A DNA stretch of 64,000 nt from an uncultured Oscillospiraceae bacterium (GCA_934565415.1 CAKTHQ010000005.1:13565-77564); one strand, 5' to 3'. Numbered from the stretch's first letter, positions 1 through 7,847 are shown. Numbers and translations: made by a program. Notes: a model not told the origin generated them from the sequence alone.

Positions 1-26
1 CCGATACCACAGCTGCAGCCGCGTAA
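1..26 (+). CDS. 3' end of an upstream gene (partial)
   Basis: The frame ending in TAA at 24-26 encodes Asp-Thr-Thr-Ala-Ala-Ala-stop, and a ribosome binding site for the next gene follows at once (AAGGAGAA at 25-32). This spacing looks like an operon junction, so a gene probably ends here. Nothing can be said about its function. It could also be chance. Confidence 0.35.
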
Positions 27-38
27 GGAGAACCATTC

Positions 39-1457
39 ATGTCCAAAATTCGTAACAACCGCCGGGGCTCTGCCGTTGTCGGCATTCTGGTTGCCCTGAT
101 TCTCGTTCTATTGGTGGCAGACACCGCCGTCATTGCCCTGTGCCTGAACCTCCCCTCGGCATCCGTATCCCAGCCCGCCGACGAGCCCACGGTTCCGGTT
201 ACGGAGCCGGAGGAGCTGCCTACCCTGGCCACGGAAACCACCGCCCCCCCCACCACCATGCCGGAGCCGGAGCACGTTGTTTCCACAGCCACCATCGTAT
301 CCACCGGCGATATTCTGATGCATATGCCGGTGATTTCCTCCGGCGCTTCCGGCAGCGGGTACGACTTTAACTCCATCTTCCGCTACATCACCGACGACCT
401 GAAGGCCGCGGACTACGCCGTAGCCAACCTGGAAACCACCCTGGCCGGCACCGACAACGGCTACAATTACGCCGGCTTCCCCAATTTCAACTCCCCGGAT
501 GCCATTGTAACCGCGGCCAAGGAAGCGGGCTTTGATATGCTCTTAACCGCCAACAACCACAGCTACGATACCACCCTGGTGGGCTACAAGCGGACCCTGG
601 AAGTCGTAAGAGGGGCGGGCCTGGAGACCCTGGGCACCTACCTGACCGCCGACGAGCAGAAATGGACCATCGTAGACATCAACGATATTAAGGTGGGCAT
701 GATCTGCTATACCTACGCCACCGGCGTGGGCTCCAACGGAGGCCCCCAGCTCAACGGCAACGCCGCCATCAAGGAGGCGGGGCTGTGCAACTTCTTCACC
801 TACAACAATCTCCCGGGCTTCTACACCGAGCTGGAAGGGTACCTGCAGGAGATGAAGGACGCCGGGGCGGAAGCAACGGTATTGTACATCCACTGGGGCA
901 CCGAGTACCAGCTGACCCCCAACCAGACCCAGATCGATATGGCCCAGCAGCTGTGTGACCTGGGGCTGGATGTAATCATCGGCGGCCACCCCCATGTGGT
1001 TCAGCCCATGGACCTGCTGACCTCCACCGCGGACCCGGACCACAAGACCGTCATCCTCTACTCCATGGGCAACGCCGTGTCCAACCAGCGCCAGGGGGCC
1101 ATTTCCTCCATCAGCACCGCCCACACGGAGGACGGAGTCCTGTTCTCCGTCACCTTCTCCAAGTATTCCGACGGCACCGTATACCTGGAGGATGTGAACC
1201 TGACCCCCACCTGGGTGTACATGAACAGCAACTCCGGCTCCCGGCAGTATAACATTGTCCCCCTGGATAACAGCAAACGGGATGAATGGCAGGTGGACTA
1301 CAACATGAGCGACAACGACTTTAACAACGCCCAGCGCTCCTACGACCGCACCGACGCCATTGTCTCCGAAGGCCTGAACAAATCCAAAGAGTATCTGGCC
1401 CAGCAGAAGCAGGAACGGGAAGACAACTACCTGGCCCAGGCCCAGAACGCCGCCTAA
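39..1457 (+). CDS. CapA family protein (PGA_cap metallophosphatase fold)
   Basis: The 472-residue product begins with a hydrophobic segment (about residues 12-36), then a Pro/Thr/Glu-rich linker (about 45-80), so it is probably membrane-anchored with an extracellular domain. The rest carries the CapA/PGA_cap motif series: STGDILMH (near 88), ANLETT (near 129), LTANNHSYD (near 169), IHWGTEY, GGHPHVVQP and YSMGNA. These Asp, Asn and His residues form a calcineurin-like metal site. The family is named for poly-gamma-glutamate capsule export, but most members outside true pgs operons have unknown substrates, and no pgsB or pgsC homologue lies next to it. The ATG at 39 follows AAGGAGAA at a good distance. 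The C-terminal 60 residues are charged and look helical. The family call is firm; the role is not known. Confidence 0.85.
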   Translation: MSKIRNNRRGSAVVGILVALILVLLVADTAVIALCLNLPSASVSQPADEPTVPVTEPEELPTLATETTAPPTTMPEPEHVVSTATIVSTGDILMHMPVISSGASGSGYDFNSIFRYITDDLKAADYAVANLETTLAGTDNGYNYAGFPNFNSPDAIVTAAKEAGFDMLLTANNHSYDTTLVGYKRTLEVVRGAGLETLGTYLTADEQKWTIVDINDIKVGMICYTYATGVGSNGGPQLNGNAAIKEAGLCNFFTYNNLPGFYTELEGYLQEMKDAGAEATVLYIHWGTEYQLTPNQTQIDMAQQLCDLGLDVIIGGHPHVVQPMDLLTSTADPDHKTVILYSMGNAVSNQRQGAISSISTAHTEDGVLFSVTFSKYSDGTVYLEDVNLTPTWVYMNSNSGSRQYNIVPLDNSKRDEWQVDYNMSDNDFNNAQRSYDRTDAIVSEGLNKSKEYLAQQKQEREDNYLAQAQNAA

Positions 1458-1466
1458 GGAGAACAT

Positions 1467-1853
1467 ATGGAACTGACTTCCTTTTTCAAAAGCATCCTGG
1501 AAGAAGACCGTGCCCCCGTGGTGCTGTGCGGTCTGGACCACACCGTCCTCTACATGAACCCCAGCGCCCAAAAGCGCTACCGCAAGTACGGCGGCACTTC
1601 CCTCCTCGGCAAGAGCCTCCTGGACTGCCACAACGCCGCCTCCCAAAAGGCCATTGAGGAAATCATAGCCTGGTTCCGGCAAAGCCCCAAAAACAACCGG
1701 GTATATACCTCCCACCACAGCAAGGATAATTCCGACATCTATGTCATCGCCCTGCGGGACGGTGCCGGGAACCTCATCGGCTACTACGAAAAGCACGAAA
1801 ACCGGGCCCCGGAAACCCAGGCGCCCTACGCCTATGTTTCCGACCCGGAATAA
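1467..1853 (+). CDS. stand-alone PAS-domain protein
   Basis: A 128-residue soluble protein starting 9 bases after capA, with AAGGAG before its ATG, so it is probably co-transcribed. Residues about 15-110 resemble a single PAS fold: a VVLCGLDHTVLYMNPSA segment matches the first strands and the N-box-like 'D..V.YMNPSA' pattern, LLGKSLLDCH matches the usual 'GkslldCH' turn seen in small clostridial PAS proteins, and the end IALRDGAGNLIGYYE matches the last strands. There is no kinase, HTH or GGDEF output domain, so it may sense a ligand or redox state and act through a partner. Partner and ligand are unknown. Confidence 0.7.
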   Translation: MELTSFFKSILEEDRAPVVLCGLDHTVLYMNPSAQKRYRKYGGTSLLGKSLLDCHNAASQKAIEEIIAWFRQSPKNNRVYTSHHSKDNSDIYVIALRDGAGNLIGYYEKHENRAPETQAPYAYVSDPE

Positions 1854-1858
1854 GATTT

Positions 1859-1890
1859 CCCCCATCCAAAGTTGGATGGGGGAGTTTTTA
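1859..1890 (+). terminator. terminator after the PAS gene
   Basis: A perfect stem CCCCCATCCAA / TTGGATGGGGG with a 1-2 base loop is followed by AGTTTTTA. It lies 6 bases after the stop codon of the PAS gene and closes the capA-PAS unit. Confidence 0.85.
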
Positions 1891-1903
1891 TCCCTGCGTT
1901 GTA

Positions 1904-2570
1904 CCGGCAAATGGGAAATTGACGGACCGGTTTATTCCATACTTGCCACGGATACCATTTGCTATAGGCCATATAGCCCGTGGGCGCTGGTCCCTCCGGG
2001 GGCGGTTTTCTTGCTTCTGCAAGAAAATCGATAAGGAGCAGCCTTAGGGGGGAGCGCTGAAGTCTCACTCCCATTCGAAGCCGCCTCCCCAAACTAAGGA
2101 GCGATTGCCCCCGGCAATCGTTTATTAGATTCGCTGCGCGACGCACCGCCCCTAAGAACCCCCTACCGGCGGCACATTCAACGAACAGCTCAAAACCGTG
2201 TCTGAAAAGTCGGATAATGATAAGATTGGTAATAATGTTTCAGCCAACTGGAAATACGCAACGGACCAAATCTTATTTCTAGGGGCCCGGCCGGTTGGAA
2301 CAACGCAAAAGGCCAAAAGCTTGTTACAAGCACTGTGTATTTTTACCCTTTCAAGGTATGGCTTTGAGTAGTACGTTGAATGTGCCGCCGGGGGGGATTC
2401 TCAAGGGGGGATGGCTTTGAGTGGGAGCGAGACTTCAATGCCCTCCCTTGAGCCGCATTCTTTCGTTCTTTCTTGGCGGCACAAGAAAGAATCCCCCGGA
2501 GGGTCCAGCGTCAAAGGGCCGTACCAGCCTATATCAAATGGTACCGGTCTAATTTGCCAAATCCCCGTCC
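1904..2570. repeat. gene-free element with long imperfect inverted repeats
   Basis: No credible gene lies between 1890 and 2583. The stretch is a large imperfect palindrome. CCGGCGGCACATTCAACG at 2166-2183 is the exact reverse complement of 2374-2391. CGCTGGTCCCTCCGGGGG (1985-2002) matches 2493-2510 with one mismatch. GAAGTCTCACTCCCA (2059-2073) pairs with 2422-2436, and the ACCATTTG-TATAGGC block (1956-1970) pairs with about 2528-2542. The left arm carries about 45 extra bases (2101-2146). The unique centre is about 190 bases (2184-2373). The left outer end (GGCAAATGGG...TTGACGG, 1904-1924) resembles the start of the dispersed family A repeat. It may be a non-autonomous mobile element or a decayed pair of inverted copies. 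No transposase remnant was seen. Confidence 0.7.
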
Positions 2571-2583
2571 CCTCTCTTTAAAG

Positions 2584-2631
2584 CAAAAAAGCCCGTGCCG
2601 CTCTCCTGCCAAAGGGAGAAACGGCACGGGT
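2584..2631 (-). terminator. terminator of nagB
   Basis: Read on the minus strand, the stem CCCGTGCCG / CGGCACGGG encloses a smaller TCTCC/GGAGA stem and is followed by CTTTTTTG. It starts 11 bases after the nagB stop codon. Confidence 0.85.
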
Positions 2632-2641
2632 ACAATTTTAT

Positions 2642-3379
2642 TTACAGCAGATCCTTTACAAGGGACAAAGCATCCTCGTCCGCAACCAGGGTAAAGTCCG
2701 GATGCAGCTGCAGGATGGAGCCGGGAGCCTGGGGCTTGATGGGTCCGAAGAAGCAGTCCTTCACGGCCTGGGCCTTGTTCTTGCCGTTGACTACCAGCAG
2801 AACCCGCTTGGCCTTCATGATGCCGCCGATGCCCATGGTGTAGGCGTACTTGGGCACATCCTCCCGGGTGGCAAAGAACCGGGCGTTGGCGTCGATGGTG
2901 GCCTTGGTCAGCTGCACCTTGTTGGTGTTCTTCACAAAGGCATCCGCAGGCTCGTTGAAGCCGATGTGGCCGTTGGGGCCCAGGCCCAGCAGCTGCAGGT
3001 CCGCACCGCCGAAGGCATCGATGACGGCGTCATACCGGGCGCACTCGGCCTCGGCGTCGGGGTTCATGCCGTTGGGGATGTTGCAGTTGTTCTGGTCGAT
3101 GTTCACATGGTCGAAGAGGTTGGTGCGCATAAAATAGGCATAGCTCTGGTCGTGGTCCTTCGTCAGGCCCACATACTCGTCCAGGTTCACGGTGTGCACC
3201 TGGGAGAAGTCCAGATCCCCGGACTCATACTTGGCGATGAGCTCCTTGTAGGTGCCCACAGGGCTGGAGCCGGTGGCCAGACCCAGGACGCAGTTGGGCT
3301 TCAGCTGGACCTGAGCGGCAATGATGTTGGCAGCCTTCCGGCTGACGTCTGCATAATCTTTGGCGCGAATCAGTCTCAT
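2642..3379 (-). CDS. nagB: glucosamine-6-phosphate deaminase
   Basis: A 245-residue enzyme that turns glucosamine 6-phosphate into fructose 6-phosphate and ammonia, the last step of N-acetylglucosamine catabolism in the cytoplasm. Diagnostic segments are GLATGSSPVGTYKEL near residue 38 (sugar-phosphate binding), VNLDEYVGL near 70 and GLGPNGHIGFNEP near 130, which carries the catalytic His and neighbours. The length is normal for the short Firmicute form. The ATG at 3379 was chosen over an upstream in-frame ATG (3481) because it has a fitting RBS (AAGGGG) and a start near 3419 is predicted by the promoter at 3426-3454. nagA is about 38 kb away (41085), so the two are not an operon here. Confidence 0.95.
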   Translation of the reverse strand: MRLIRAKDYADVSRKAANIIAAQVQLKPNCVLGLATGSSPVGTYKELIAKYESGDLDFSQVHTVNLDEYVGLTKDHDQSYAYFMRTNLFDHVNIDQNNCNIPNGMNPDAEAECARYDAVIDAFGGADLQLLGLGPNGHIGFNEPADAFVKNTNKVQLTKATIDANARFFATREDVPKYAYTMGIGGIMKAKRVLLVVNGKNKAQAVKDCFFGPIKPQAPGSILQLHPDFTLVADEDALSLVKDLL

Positions 3380-3425
3380 AATGTTCCCCTTCTTATTTTT
3401 AGTATTGGGTTTCCTTCTATAAAGT

Positions 3426-3454
3426 ATTATAGCATCTTTGGATAGGCTTGTACA
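3426..3454 (-). promoter_or_regulatory. sigma-A promoter of nagB
   Basis: On the minus strand TGTACA (3454-3449), 17 bases, then TATAAT (3431-3426) preceded by TGC, an extended -10. It lies about 50 bases upstream of the nagB ATG. Confidence 0.6.
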
Positions 3455-3522
3455 GCGCTTTCCCGACTGTATCTTTATCATTTTGTTTTCATCTGGCCCT
3501 ATTTTTCAATTCTATTCTGATA

Positions 3523-3551
3523 CTTTTTTTGTGGCCAGTATCTGCTATAAT
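3523..3551 (+). promoter_or_regulatory. extended -10 promoter of the ECF S-component gene
   Basis: TGCTATAAT at 3543-3551 is a perfect extended -10. The -35 (CTTTTT at 3523) is poor, as is usual with extended -10 promoters. The start would be about 3558, 25 bases before the ATG, so there is no room for a riboswitch. Confidence 0.6.
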
Positions 3552-3582
3552 AGCCCCAACAACTTCCAGGGAGGAATGGAAA

Positions 3583-4146
3583 ATGAAAACAGAATCCAAA
3601 ATCACCACCAAAAAGCTGGTTCTCACCGCACTTCTGGCCGCGTTGACCGCCGTGGGCTCCGCTCTGCGGATCCAGCTGCCCGTATCCATCGGCGGTACCA
3701 CCGCATTCCATCTGGGCAACATCTTCTGCGCTCTGTCCGGGCTCCTGCTTGGCCCCTGGTACGGCGGCCTGGCCGCAGGCCTGGGCTCCTTCATCTTTGA
3801 CATCCTGTCCAACTACATCCGGGAGAGCTGGATCACCTTCCTGACCAAAGGTGCTTACGGCCTGGTAGCCGGTCTCATCGCCTGGAAGGGCACCAAGGAT
3901 TGGGGCTACACCAAGGCTCTGGTCGCCACCGTCGCCGCCGCCATCACCTACGCCCTGCTGTACCTGGGCAAGAGCTTCCTCACCGGCCTCCTGGCCGGCG
4001 GCCTGGCCCCCGCCGCCGCTATGGTTGGCGTTGTCACCAGGATCCCCGCCACCGTCTTCAACGCCGTGGTCGCCATCCTCTTTGCCCCCGTCCTGGGCCT
4101 TGCCATCCGGAAGGGACTGGAAAAGAACCATTTGAGCCTGGAGTAA
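3583..4146 (+). CDS. ECF transporter S component, substrate unknown
   Basis: A 187-residue membrane protein with about six hydrophobic segments and a basic N-terminus. The first segment contains LTALLAALTAVGSALRI, the small-residue (AxxxA-like) face by which S components dock on the shared EcfT. Later segments (LLLGPWYGGLAAGLGSFIFD and LTKGAYGLVAGLIAW) are typical of the ECF-type riboflavin transporter S superfamily. It should bind a vitamin or similar small molecule and need EcfAA'T encoded elsewhere. The ligand cannot be told: there is no riboswitch and no linked biosynthetic gene. The ATG at 3583 follows AGGGAGGAA; an earlier in-frame start at 3448 lies upstream of the promoter and was rejected. 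Confidence 0.85.
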   Translation: MKTESKITTKKLVLTALLAALTAVGSALRIQLPVSIGGTTAFHLGNIFCALSGLLLGPWYGGLAAGLGSFIFDILSNYIRESWITFLTKGAYGLVAGLIAWKGTKDWGYTKALVATVAAAITYALLYLGKSFLTGLLAGGLAPAAAMVGVVTRIPATVFNAVVAILFAPVLGLAIRKGLEKNHLSLE

Positions 4147-4166
4147 GCTTGCCGCTTATAAAGCAT

Positions 4167-4210
4167 CCCCCATATCTTCCGGAACCGGAAGATATGGGGG
4201 TAATTTTTAT
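4167..4210 (+). terminator. terminator after the ECF S gene
   Basis: CCCCCATATCTTCCGG / CCGGAAGATATGGGGG, a 16-bp perfect stem with an AA loop, followed by TAATTTTTAT. It overlaps the 3' end of the convergent small gene at 4207. Confidence 0.9.
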
Positions 4211-4422
4211 GTGGCGTATTTTTTCATCACGGCTTCAAATTCACTCTGGCTCATGTTTGCTCTAGCCGCCGCAGTCTGGATGCTTATAAGTCCATCCCAT
4301 ACCAGGCCCGATAAGGTCTCTAAAATGCCTTCGGCATGGCCTTCCGCCCGGCCCTCTGCTCGGCCTTCTGCTCGGCCTTCTGTCTGTTTTTCCTTCAGCA
4401 TTTCTTCCACTGCCTTGCACAC
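4207..4422 (-). CDS. small protein resembling the C-terminal tail of Rpn family proteins
   Basis: A 71-residue product that begins MCKAVEEMLKEKQ, continues with three to four repeats of Glu-Gly-Arg-Ala (12-base DNA repeats at about 4337-4385), and ends with a short helical segment ending in MKKYAT. This layout matches the C-terminal tail of Rpn/PD-(D/E)XK 'transposase-like' nucleases, but the nuclease domain is absent. The GTG at 4422 is preferred over GTG 4431 because GGAGG lies 8 bases before it. It also has its own strong promoter (4448-4475), so it looks like a gene in its own right rather than a dead fragment. Function unknown. Confidence 0.6.
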   Translation of the reverse strand: MCKAVEEMLKEKQTEGRAEGRAEGRAEGHAEGILETLSGLVWDGLISIQTAAARANMSQSEFEAVMKKYAT

Positions 4423-4447
4423 ATCAACCACCTCCGCATCTGTTTAT

Positions 4448-4475
4448 AGTATATATCTTTCTTTTAGGTTGTCAA
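4448..4475 (-). promoter_or_regulatory. sigma-A promoter of the small Rpn-tail gene
   Basis: On the minus strand TTGACA (4475-4470), 16 bases, TATACT (4453-4448), about 26 bases before the GTG start. Confidence 0.65.
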
Positions 4476-4498
4476 CATGGTGTTCTCGATGAAGGCGG

Positions 4499-4612
4499 TG
4501 GCAAATGGGGATTTGACGGGGTAAACGGTAGGTACCGGCGGCAAGCTCTTCCCCCCTCCTGCATGGAGGGGGAAGGAGTTTCTCTGTCAACCCTACAAAT
4601 CCTTATTTAGCG
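4499..4612 (+). repeat. family A dispersed repeat, copy 1
   Basis: The unit begins GGCAAATGGGGATTTGACGG, passes through GGTAAACGGTAGGTACCGGC and the hairpin core CCCCTCCTGCATGGAGGGG, and ends CAACCCTACAAATCCTTATTTA. Very similar copies lie at about 14953-15061 (inverted), 16362-16494 and 59007-59128. No gene is supported in 4432-4638. Confidence 0.85.
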
Positions 4613-4630
4613 CTTTCTTTTCTCACACGA

Positions 4631-4662
4631 CAAAAACACCCCCCGAAGAACTCTTCGGGGGA
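4631..4662 (-). terminator. terminator of rpsU
   Basis: On the minus strand a CCCCCGAAGAGTTCTTCGGGGG hairpin (4640-4661) followed by GTGTTTTTGTC. Confidence 0.85.
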
Positions 4663-4688
4663 TGCAGATGCACGATTCAAGAGGGATA

Positions 4689-4871
4689 TTAGTAGAACTT
4701 TCTCTTGTTCTTACGGGCAGCTTCGGACTTCTGCTTACGCTTCAGGCTGGGGCTGACGTAATGCTCGCGCTTCTTAACTTCGGCGATAACGCCCTCCTTG
4801 GCACAGCTGCGCTTAAACCGGCGCAGAGCGCTCTCCAGAGACTCGTTTTCCTTTACGCGAATTTCAGACAT
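4689..4871 (-). CDS. rpsU: 30S ribosomal protein S21
   Basis: A 60-residue, strongly basic protein with the S21 pattern: [18 protein letters not shown] at the start, [15 protein letters not shown] in the middle and a Lys/Arg tail. It is a late-assembly small-subunit protein near the anti-Shine-Dalgarno region of 16S rRNA. The ATG at 4871 has GGAGGGAGGG just upstream; an upstream in-frame ATG at 4925 would add 18 residues not found in S21. It is a single-gene unit with its own promoter and terminator. Confidence 0.97.
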   Translation of the reverse strand: MSEIRVKENESLESALRRFKRSCAKEGVIAEVKKREHYVSPSLKRKQKSEAARKNKRKFY

Positions 4872-4936
4872 TGTTTTCCCTCCCTCCGACGCATCCGGCT
4901 CGTTCCTGGATGCTTTCAGGGCCATACGGCTAGATT

Positions 4937-4965
4937 ATTATATTGGATAGTCAGCCATTTGTCAA
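4937..4965 (-). promoter_or_regulatory. consensus sigma-A promoter of rpsU
   Basis: On the minus strand TTGACA (4965-4960), 17 bases, TATAAT (4942-4937). Both hexamers are perfect. The leader is about 60 bases. Confidence 0.85.
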
Positions 4966-5001
4966 GAAGAATTTCTTGGTTTTTCGAATTTTTTCATTTT
5001 C

Positions 5002-5030
5002 TTCTGCCCTCTCCTCCGGGAGGGCAGAAA
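5002..5030 (-). other. stem-loop just after leuS
   Basis: TTCTGCCCTC / GAGGGCAGAA forms a strong stem a few bases after the leuS stop codon. It is followed by GAAAATG on the minus strand, not by a T run, although A/T flanks extend the palindrome (ATTTTCTT/AAGAAAAT). It may protect the 3' end or be a weak terminator. Confidence 0.4.
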
Positions 5031-5036
5031 AGAAAA

Positions 5037-7460
5037 TTACTTTACGATCAGGTTGACCAGCTTGTTCTTGACCACGATGGTCTTGACCACATTGCCGCCC
5101 AGCTTTTCCAGGAAGGCTGCGATCTTTTCGTTGGCCAGGGCATTCTTTACCACGGTATCGTTATCCAGGTCCGCATCCATCAGCACGGTGCCGCGGAGCT
5201 TGCCGTTGACCTGAACGGCCATGGTAACCTCATGATCCTTGCACTTTGCCTCGTCGTAGGCGGGCCAGGGCTCAAAGGCAACGGTCTTGTCATGGCCCAG
5301 GAGCTGCCACATCTCCTCGCCAACGTGGGGGGTGATGCAGGAGAGCATCTTGATAAAGCCCTCGGCGTACTGCCTGGGGCAGGTGCCGTTTTTATAGACC
5401 TCGTTGACGAAGACCATCATCTGGGCAATGGCGGTATTAAAGCCCAGGGACTCAAAGTCAGAGGTGACCTTCTTCACGGTCTGGTGATAGATCTTGGTTA
5501 ACTTGCCGTCGTCGGTATCCGTAATGTTCTTGGGCTCGGTAAAGAAGTTCCACACCCGATTGATGAACTTCTTGGCACCGGCTACACCCTGGGTAGACCA
5601 GGGCTTGGAAACTTCCAGAGGTCCCATGAACATCTCATACAGCCGCAGCGTATCCGCACCGTACTCCCGGACCACATCGCTGGGGTTCACCACAAACTCG
5701 GGGTAGCGCTTGCCCATCTTGATACCGTTCTCACCCAGGATCATACCCTGGTGGACCAGCTTCTGGAAAGGCTCCTTCACGGGAGACAGGCCCTGGTCGT
5801 ACAGGAACCGGTTCCAGATTCGGGAATACATCAGGTGGCCCACAGCGTGCTCCGGGCCGCCCACATACAGGTCCACGGGCATCCAGTGCTTCAGCAGCTC
5901 CTGGTTGCAGAACTCCTTGTCGTTCTTGGGGTCGATATAGCGCATATAGTACCAGGAAGAACCGGCGGAACCGGGCATGGTAGAGGTTTCCCGGGTGCCC
6001 TTGATTCCGTTGTGATCGTACTGCTTCCACTCAATGGCATTCTCCAGGGGGGCCTGGCCGTTCTTGCCCTTGTAGTCCTCCAGCTCCGGCAGGATTACAG
6101 GCAGTTCCTCATCGGGAACAAAGTAAATTTTGCCGTCCTGGGTATATACGCAGGGCACCGGCTCGCCCCAGTAGCGCTGGCGGGCGAAAATCCACTCCCG
6201 GAAGTGGTAGTTGACCTTTCTCCGGGCCACGCCCATTTTCTCCAGCTTCTGGGTGATGGCTTCCTTGGCCTCCTCCACCGTCAGGCCGGTAAACTCCTCG
6301 GAATTCACAAGACGGCAGCCCTTGCCCAGGTAATCCTGCTTTTCAAAGGCGCATTCGGAAACATCCCGGCCCTCAATCACCTGAATCATGGGGATCTTGT
6401 GGGCAATGGCATACTCAAAGTCACGCTGGTCGTGGCTGGGCACGGCCATAACGGCGCCGGTGCCGTAGTTGGCCAGCACGAAGTCGCCGATGAACACGGG
6501 GACCTGCTTGCCGTTGACCGGGTTCACGGCATACACGCCCTGCAGGCGGCAGCCGGTCTTGCCCTTGTTCAGCTCGGTACGGTCCATATCGCTCTTCTTG
6601 ACGGTCTCGTCGATGTAGGCCCGGACCTCTTCCTTATTTTCGATCCGGTCCATCAGGTCCTGAACGATCTTGCCGTCGGGAGCCAGGACCATAAAAGTAA
6701 TGCCGTAGATGGTTTCGATACAGGTGGTGTAGATGGAGAACTTGCCGCCGCCCACCAGCTGGAAGTCCACCTCTACGCCGGTGGATTTGCCGATCCAGTT
6801 CCGCTGGATCTCCTTGGTGGATTCGGGCCAGTCGATCTCGTTCAGGCCCTCCAGCAGCTTTTCGGCAAAGGCAGGCTGATCAATGACCCACTGCATCATG
6901 TTCTTCTTGACCACAGGGTATCCGCCCCGCTCGGACTTGCCGTCGATGACCTCGTCGTTGCTGAGCACGGTACCCAGCTCCTCACACCAGTTTACCGGCA
7001 TTTCGATCCGCTTGGCATAGCCCGCCTCGTAGAGCTTCTTGAAGATCCACTGGGTCCACTTATAGAAGCTGGGATCGGAGGTAGCCACCATCTTGGACCA
7101 GTCGTAGTCAAAGCCCAGCTCCTTCAGCTGCTTGGAGAAGGTTTTGATGTTCTCCTGGGTAAAGCCCTCGGGATGGTGGCCGGTGTTGACGGCGTACTGC
7201 TCGGCAGGCAGGCCGAAGGAATCATATCCCATGGGATGCAGCACGTTGTAGCCCTGCATCCGCTTCATCCGGGACATGATGTCCGTAGCGGTATAGCCCT
7301 CGGGATGGCCGGCGTGGAGGCCCACACCGGAGGGGTACGGGAACATATCCAGCACATAGTACTTGGGCTTGGAAAAATCCCACACATCAGTATGGAAAGT
7401 ATCGTGCTCCTCCCAGTATTTGTGCCACTTGGCTTCGATTTTTGCAAATTCGTAATTCAT
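5037..7460 (-). CDS. leuS: leucyl-tRNA synthetase
   Basis: An 807-residue class I synthetase, normal length for bacterial LeuRS. The HIGH motif appears as PYPSGVGLHAGH (residues 41-52). The editing (CP1) domain is present, with YGTGAVMAVPSHDQRDFEYA, including the conserved Asp of the hydrolytic site. The zinc/insert region, the WYYMRYIDP tail of the catalytic core and the C-terminal anticodon domain follow, with VQVNGKLRGT near the end. The usual KMSKS loop reads KMGKR (in GIKMGKRYPEFVVNP), a variant I associate with clostridial LeuRS. It lies 21 bases after rsfS and is the last gene of the nadD/yqeK-rsfS-leuS operon. No T-box lies directly upstream. Confidence 0.97.
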   Translation of the reverse strand: MNYEFAKIEAKWHKYWEEHDTFHTDVWDFSKPKYYVLDMFPYPSGVGLHAGHPEGYTATDIMSRMKRMQGYNVLHPMGYDSFGLPAEQYAVNTGHHPEGFTQENIKTFSKQLKELGFDYDWSKMVATSDPSFYKWTQWIFKKLYEAGYAKRIEMPVNWCEELGTVLSNDEVIDGKSERGGYPVVKKNMMQWVIDQPAFAEKLLEGLNEIDWPESTKEIQRNWIGKSTGVEVDFQLVGGGKFSIYTTCIETIYGITFMVLAPDGKIVQDLMDRIENKEEVRAYIDETVKKSDMDRTELNKGKTGCRLQGVYAVNPVNGKQVPVFIGDFVLANYGTGAVMAVPSHDQRDFEYAIAHKIPMIQVIEGRDVSECAFEKQDYLGKGCRLVNSEEFTGLTVEEAKEAITQKLEKMGVARRKVNYHFREWIFARQRYWGEPVPCVYTQDGKIYFVPDEELPVILPELEDYKGKNGQAPLENAIEWKQYDHNGIKGTRETSTMPGSAGSSWYYMRYIDPKNDKEFCNQELLKHWMPVDLYVGGPEHAVGHLMYSRIWNRFLYDQGLSPVKEPFQKLVHQGMILGENGIKMGKRYPEFVVNPSDVVREYGADTLRLYEMFMGPLEVSKPWSTQGVAGAKKFINRVWNFFTEPKNITDTDDGKLTKIYHQTVKKVTSDFESLGFNTAIAQMMVFVNEVYKNGTCPRQYAEGFIKMLSCITPHVGEEMWQLLGHDKTVAFEPWPAYDEAKCKDHEVTMAVQVNGKLRGTVLMDADLDNDTVVKNALANEKIAAFLEKLGGNVVKTIVVKNKLVNLIVK

Positions 7461-7481
7461 GGCAGTAAAACCCCAATCTAT

Positions 7482-7847
7482 TTAATTCTCTTCTACAATA
7501 ATATCTTTCAGATCAATTTTCTCCGCATCGGCCCACAGGCGCTCCAGAGCGTAAAACTGACGGGCTTCCTCGGTAAACACATGGACCACGATGGTGCCGA
7601 AGTCCAGAAGCTCCCAGGAGTTGCCCCGGTGGCCCTCCCGGCCCAGCATGGGCTCGCCCAGCTGCTCCAGGGTGTACTCGGCGTAGTCGCAAAGGGTTTT
7701 AACGTGGGTGTTGGAGGTACCGGTGCAGATGAGGAAGTAGTCAGCCAGGGCGCTGACCTTGTCGATCTTCAGCAGCTGAATGTCCTGGCCCTTCTTGGCG
7801 TCCAGGGCCTTGGTAACCTCGTAGGCAATTTCTTTGGGTGTAAGCAT
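7482..7847 (-). CDS. rsfS: ribosome silencing factor
   Basis: A 121-residue RsfS/Iojap (DUF143) protein. The family binds L14 on the 50S subunit and blocks joining to 30S during starvation. Typical segments: DIQLLKIDKVSALADYFLICTG at about 20-40, VKTLCDYAEYTLEQ, GHRGNSWELLDFGTIVVHVFT at about 72-92 and FYALERLWADAEKID. The gene starts 4 bases after the nadD-yqeK gene, the standard neighbourhood in Firmicutes. Confidence 0.95.
   Translation of the reverse strand: MLTPKEIAYEVTKALDAKKGQDIQLLKIDKVSALADYFLICTGTSNTHVKTLCDYAEYTLEQLGEPMLGREGHRGNSWELLDFGTIVVHVFTEEARQFYALERLWADAEKIDLKDIIVEEN

Noticed and set aside
3552-3582. Vitamin riboswitch for the ECF S component
   Set aside because: Only about 25 bases separate the predicted transcription start and the ATG, too few for any known aptamer.
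5002-5030. Intrinsic terminator after leuS
   Set aside because: The stem is strong but lacks a T run on the minus strand, so it is listed only as a stem-loop.
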